A DNA stretch of 34,764 nucleotides from Polaromonas sp. (lineage in GTDB: Bacteria; Pseudomonadota; Gammaproteobacteria; Burkholderiales; Burkholderiaceae_C): the NCBI GenBank assembly GCA_021153985.1, contig JAJKJM010000152.1, positions 1-34,764 of the forward strand, read 5' to 3'. Position 1 is the stretch's first letter. Each line of letters opens with the position of its first letter. Positions 30,561 through 34,764 of this stretch are shown piece after piece. A program made the position numbers and the translations under genes. The notes under the pieces were generated by a model that did no database searches, was not told the origin of the DNA, and saw only the letters and a list, made by a program, of their open reading frames with translations.

Positions 30561-32276
30561 TCAAGGCTTGGGCTTGGGTTTGGTGGCATTCACGCGCTCG
30601 GAGATCCGCGCATTGACGGCCTTGATCTCCTCATTGATCAGCAGCATGCGGGCCTGGCCGGACGTGGCGGCAACATCGCCGGCCGGAGTGCGTGCATTGG
30701 CGACCTGGATTTGCATCATCTCCACCAGCAGGCTGTTGACGCGTTTGACGTCGCGCATGCCGGCCCCGACCTTGTCGTTGGCGGGAACATCCAGTGGCGC
30801 CAGCGCGCGCTGCACGGCCTCGTAACCCGGCAGGTGCCGCGTTTCTACCGCTTGGGTAAATTCGGCTTCAGACATTTTTCCGTCCCGCAAAGCCTTCACG
30901 TCCGCCTGAAAGGCTTTTTCCGCGGCTTGCATCGCAGGCAGAACCCGCGTCAAACCGGCCTGGAATGCAAACAACTGCCGGTGGTGCACGGCGGGCGCGG
31001 GCGTTGTGGCCACCAGCGCGGCCACCGCCACGCCAGACAACAGCATCCCCGCAGCCGCCGTTGAGAGCCGCCGCACCGGTGTGGCAACAGCAGCGATCTT
31101 CTCCGTCAGCAGCCAGGCCAGCACACATCCGGCGATGAGGCCGCCCACGTGGGCGGCGTTGTCGATGCCCTGCTTGCTGAAACCCTGGGCAAGGGCGTAA
31201 GCCAGAAACACGCCCTGGCTGGTCATCACGTTCTTGCTGGTGAGGCCGGGTATCTGCCCCCGATGCTGGTACATGGCGACCAGCAAGGCTCCCAGCACCC
31301 CGAACACCGCGCCGGAAGCGCCCACCGCCACCGATTGCTGGGCGGAATAGTGCAGGCTGAGGGCGCTGCCGGCGAGCGCGCTGGCCAGGTAGATCAACAG
31401 GAACTGGAAATTGCCGTGGAGCCGGTTGAGCTGCTTGCCGGCCTCCCACAAACCCAGCATGTTCAACGCCAGGTGCAAAAAGCCGCCATGCAAAAAGGCG
31501 GCCGTCAGCAGCCGCCAGTACTGCCGGTCTTCCACGACCGACGCCGCTGAATTGGCGCCCCAGGCCAGAAGCTCCGACGGCAAGGGCTTGAACGCGCTGA
31601 TTCCGGCGCCAAGATTGGCCAGCCAGACGGCGATGTTCACGCCTACCACCAGGTAAAGCGCCCAAGTCACGGGCGTGAGCTGCGTGAGCCTGGCTTCAAA
31701 ATCCGAAGCGGCCTTGAGCTCCGCAGTCCGCTGTTCCATGGCTTGCATGAAGCCGCGCCCACCGTAGGCGGCAAAGGCCTGCGTCGCGGCCACGATGGCC
31801 TGAGCATGGTCTTTGGTCCGTATGCTGGTCAATGGAATGCCGAGGCGCTTTTTACGGCTGCCCCACCACCACTTTTCGTTCACGTGCGGCGCGAGCGACA
31901 CGTTGATCGAGGTATTGCCCTGCACCGTTTGCGACTCGATGTCGGACACCTCGGACCATGCGATGGTTCTGTTTTTCAGGAAGGCGGCACTGATGCCTTC
32001 GGGCCCCACCCGCAGCGCGGGACGGCCACCGACGAGTTGGCGCCCGAGGAGCCAGACGAACCCCAGAAGGCCTCCCAAAGCGGACAGCCTCCCCCAGGGG
32101 AAACCGGCGAGCGGAAGCAACACAAGCGTCAAGGCCGCAATGGCGGCAAGGAATAAAAAGAGGATCGTCAGGGTCCCCGCCGTGCTGCGCCATGACGGGG
32201 CAAACTCACGCACATACTCGGGTGAATGAACGCGGCTGGCCAGCTCGGCCGACGGAACGGTATCCTGAAATTCCAC
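30561..32276 (-). CDS. Rhomboid-family intramembrane serine protease with N-terminal extension
   Basis: A 571-residue protein. Residues about 30-85 hold two transmembrane helices and 86-170 a soluble beta-rich, PH-like region (LRVGPEGISAAFLKNRTIAWSEVSDIE). The rhomboid core spans about 200-395: FLHGGFLHLALNM (His268, Asn272), catalytic Ser321 in GASGAVFG and His376 in NAAHVGG, matching GlpG His150/Asn154/Ser201/His254. A further helix near 400-425 and a 140-residue helical C-terminal region ending KPKPKP follow. It is much longer than GlpG (276). It is an inner-membrane protease; substrate unknown. The downstream lipoprotein may be functionally linked. It follows ruvB by 44 bases. Confidence 0.92.
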   Translation of the reverse strand: MEFQDTVPSAELASRVHSPEYVREFAPSWRSTAGTLTILFLFLAAIAALTLVLLPLAGFPWGRLSALGGLLGFVWLLGRQLVGGRPALRVGPEGISAAFLKNRTIAWSEVSDIESQTVQGNTSINVSLAPHVNEKWWWGSRKKRLGIPLTSIRTKDHAQAIVAATQAFAAYGGRGFMQAMEQRTAELKAASDFEARLTQLTPVTWALYLVVGVNIAVWLANLGAGISAFKPLPSELLAWGANSAASVVEDRQYWRLLTAAFLHGGFLHLALNMLGLWEAGKQLNRLHGNFQFLLIYLASALAGSALSLHYSAQQSVAVGASGAVFGVLGALLVAMYQHRGQIPGLTSKNVMTSQGVFLAYALAQGFSKQGIDNAAHVGGLIAGCVLAWLLTEKIAAVATPVRRLSTAAAGMLLSGVAVAALVATTPAPAVHHRQLFAFQAGLTRVLPAMQAAEKAFQADVKALRDGKMSEAEFTQAVETRHLPGYEAVQRALAPLDVPANDKVGAGMRDVKRVNSLLVEMMQIQVANARTPAGDVAATSGQARMLLINEEIKAVNARISERVNATKPKPKP

Positions 32277-32320
32277 GGTTCCCCCTCCTGCCCTGCCAAC
32301 TTGACGGGCTGGTTAATTAT

Positions 32321-33394
<1,074 letters not shown>

Positions 33395-33403
33395 GTTTTA
33401 AAT

Positions 33404-34213
33404 TTAGCAAGAACCGCTCTTATCAACTTTTCGGCTCAACGCATTGCACAACTCTTTAACTCTTTGCTGATACTTCTCTCGAATGCAAGAGACATTGGAT
33501 CGGCATTGATTTCTACCAGACAGCCATTTAGTGTGAGTTGACCTGGCTTCGCCTGGAATGTCTTCTCCCACTCCATATCTCTCGTACCAAAGTTCAGCCA
33601 CCTTGAAATCAAGTTGCGACAAATCCCAATCCAGGCATATGGATTTTTCAACCGGCGTAGATGCTTTTCGGCAATCGAACGATGGCGAGAAAGGTTTGCC
33701 TTTGCGTGACTCTATCGAAACTGAATTGATACTTTCTGGATGGCTGCAAATAGTGTTGCAATCAGGACCAATTTCCAGCGTATAGGCTTCATTTTTGGCG
33801 TCAAGTGGGGCCATTTTTTTTACCCATATTTGGCATGCCCTGCCTGGCCGTGCTTTCGTGCTTTCCTCTTCAACCGGGGATACAACGATTGCCGAACCTT
33901 TCTGAACTCCCATGCCGGTAAAGCCACACTCCAAAAGTCGCGCCCAGGACCGCGAATAGTCCGTGTAATCCAAAGATACGCCATAGGTTTGATCACCAAA
34001 CCTTCGAATCAACAACTGGTTGATTGCAGGCTGCCTGCACGGTTGTTCATGCTCTGCCTCGGGCGGGGAAGTGTATCCACCAAGAAGCACCTGGCAGGGC
34101 GCAATTTCACGAAGAAGGACGCCATCGGGCGATTGAGCAACGACCCCGGTCGACGATAAAAGCAGACTCGCGGCCAGCAATACTGGACCAAGAATCAGCA
34201 AAAAACGCATCAT
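33404..34213 (-). CDS. Secreted LprI-like protein inserted between ruvA and ruvB
   Basis: A 269-residue exported protein. The signal peptide is [24 protein letters not shown]. The middle (residues 30-170) is unrecognised but cysteine-rich. The C-terminus (about 180-269) fits the LprI lysozyme-inhibitor-like domain: [37 protein letters not shown], then [22 protein letters not shown]. At least ten cysteines suggest disulfides in the periplasm. Base composition is visibly lower in GC (about half) than the neighbouring ruv genes, pointing to acquisition. Yet the ATG overlaps the ruvA stop as ATGA, so translation is coupled. A role in lysozyme resistance is only suggested by the domain. Confidence 0.85.
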   Translation of the reverse strand: MMRFLLILGPVLLAASLLLSSTGVVAQSPDGVLLREIAPCQVLLGGYTSPPEAEHEQPCRQPAINQLLIRRFGDQTYGVSLDYTDYSRSWARLLECGFTGMGVQKGSAIVVSPVEEESTKARPGRACQIWVKKMAPLDAKNEAYTLEIGPDCNTICSHPESINSVSIESRKGKPFSPSFDCRKASTPVEKSICLDWDLSQLDFKVAELWYERYGVGEDIPGEARSTHTKWLSGRNQCRSNVSCIREKYQQRVKELCNALSRKVDKSGSC

Positions 34214-34764
34214 TTCGCCAACGCCTTCAGCGCCAGCTTGATACCGTCGCTCACACCAATGTCTTTCGGCAGCGCCTTCAACGCCAGCGCCGCATCGCGA
34301 TCGCTGTAGCCCAGCGCCACCAGGGCTTGCAGAATGTCCGACTGCGCATCGTTAGCCACGCTGACCTGGATGCCGATGTCAGCGCCCAGCTTGCCTTTCA
34401 ATTCGAGCAGCAGGCGCTCGGCGGTTTTTTTGCCGATGCCGGGCACTTTGATGATGCGGCCGGCTTCCTGTTGCGTCACCGCCTGCGAGAGTTCTTCGAC
34501 GCTCATGCCGCTGAGCACGCTGAGCGCGGTGCGCGGGCCGACGCCGGAAATCTTGATGAGCTGGCGGAAGGCGGCGCGCTCGGTGGTGCTGCCGAAGCCG
34601 TAGAGGATTTGCGCGTCTTCACGGACCACAAAATGCGTCAGCAGGCTGACTTTTTCGCCCAGGCCGGGCAGGTTGTAGAAGGTGCTCATGGGCACCAGCA
34701 CTTCATAGCCGACGCCGTTGCAGTCCACCAGGATTTCCGGGGGATTTTTTTCGGCCAGCTGGCC
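34210..34764 (-). CDS. ruvA: Holliday junction DNA-binding subunit RuvA (5' end beyond window)
   Basis: 184 residues are visible. The frame is open to the window edge and starts [22 protein letters not shown], so only about the first 6 residues (MIGxxx) of a typical 190-residue RuvA are missing. The OB-fold domain is followed by two helix-hairpin-helix motifs ([13 protein letters not shown] and [19 protein letters not shown]), then a flexible linker and domain III ([22 protein letters not shown]), which contacts RuvB. RuvA tetramers bind the four-way junction. Its stop codon overlaps the start of the LprI-like gene. Confidence 0.97.
   Translation of the reverse strand, partial: GQLAEKNPPEILVDCNGVGYEVLVPMSTFYNLPGLGEKVSLLTHFVVREDAQILYGFGSTTERAAFRQLIKISGVGPRTALSVLSGMSVEELSQAVTQQEAGRIIKVPGIGKKTAERLLLELKGKLGADIGIQVSVANDAQSDILQALVALGYSDRDAALALKALPKDIGVSDGIKLALKALAK

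Overview
The window looks like chromosomal DNA of a GC-rich betaproteobacterium of the family Comamonadaceae (Polaromonas, Rhodoferax, Variovorax or a relative). This rests on protein character (Bug-type solute receptor, AtuA-family pair, DUF2917 gene beside a LysR gene, MidA/FolM-like/FolB/TtcA gene order) and on a short interspersed repeat, GCTATnAAnnnnATAGC followed by GGGCTAGAGGCCGATTT, that I recognise from these genomes. No rRNA, tRNA, CRISPR, transposase, integrase or phage gene was seen. Genes are densely packed and no gene-free gap exceeds 300 bases.

Left part (1-12.4 kb): glmU, a divergent DUF6279-type lipoprotein whose start codon overlaps that of glmU, a small hydrophilic protein, an FNR-like regulator divergent from a BLUF photoreceptor-like protein, and a metallo-beta-lactamase-fold protein with a degenerate metal site. 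Then comes a LysR-controlled operon (AtuA-like protein, its small partner, Bug receptor), gluconokinase divergent from a TfoX-domain protein with a histone-H1-like tail, and a DUF2917 gene divergent from a second LysR regulator.

Centre (12.5-22.5 kb): the most coherent accessory block. Eight minus-strand genes encode a complete family-5 peptide ABC importer (binding protein, two permeases, two ATPases), a fold-type III PLP D-amino-acid deaminase, an RpiR/SIS regulator and an N-acyl-D-amino-acid deacylase. A RidA-family imine deaminase is divergent from the binding protein. The intergenic region carries two palindromes of the form TGAAA-N5-TTTCA, good candidates for RpiR operators. The inferred pathway is import of D-residue peptides or N-acyl-D-amino acids, deacylation, PLP-dependent deamination and RidA clean-up of the enamine/imine product.

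Right part (22.7-34.8 kb): a MidA-DUF2905-ROK operon runs leftward. Divergent from it are a FolM/PTR1-like reductase, FolB, TtcA, a DUF4136 lipoprotein, a histidine phosphatase and a second fold-type III PLP enzyme (D-threonine/3-hydroxyaspartate aldolase type). The far end is a minus-strand run: ruvA (cut by the window edge), a lower-GC secreted LprI-like protein wedged between ruvA and ruvB, ruvB, a rhomboid protease with a long N-terminal extension, and a lipoprotein with a TonB-C-like domain.

All functional calls are from reading the sequence and family knowledge. No database search was run.
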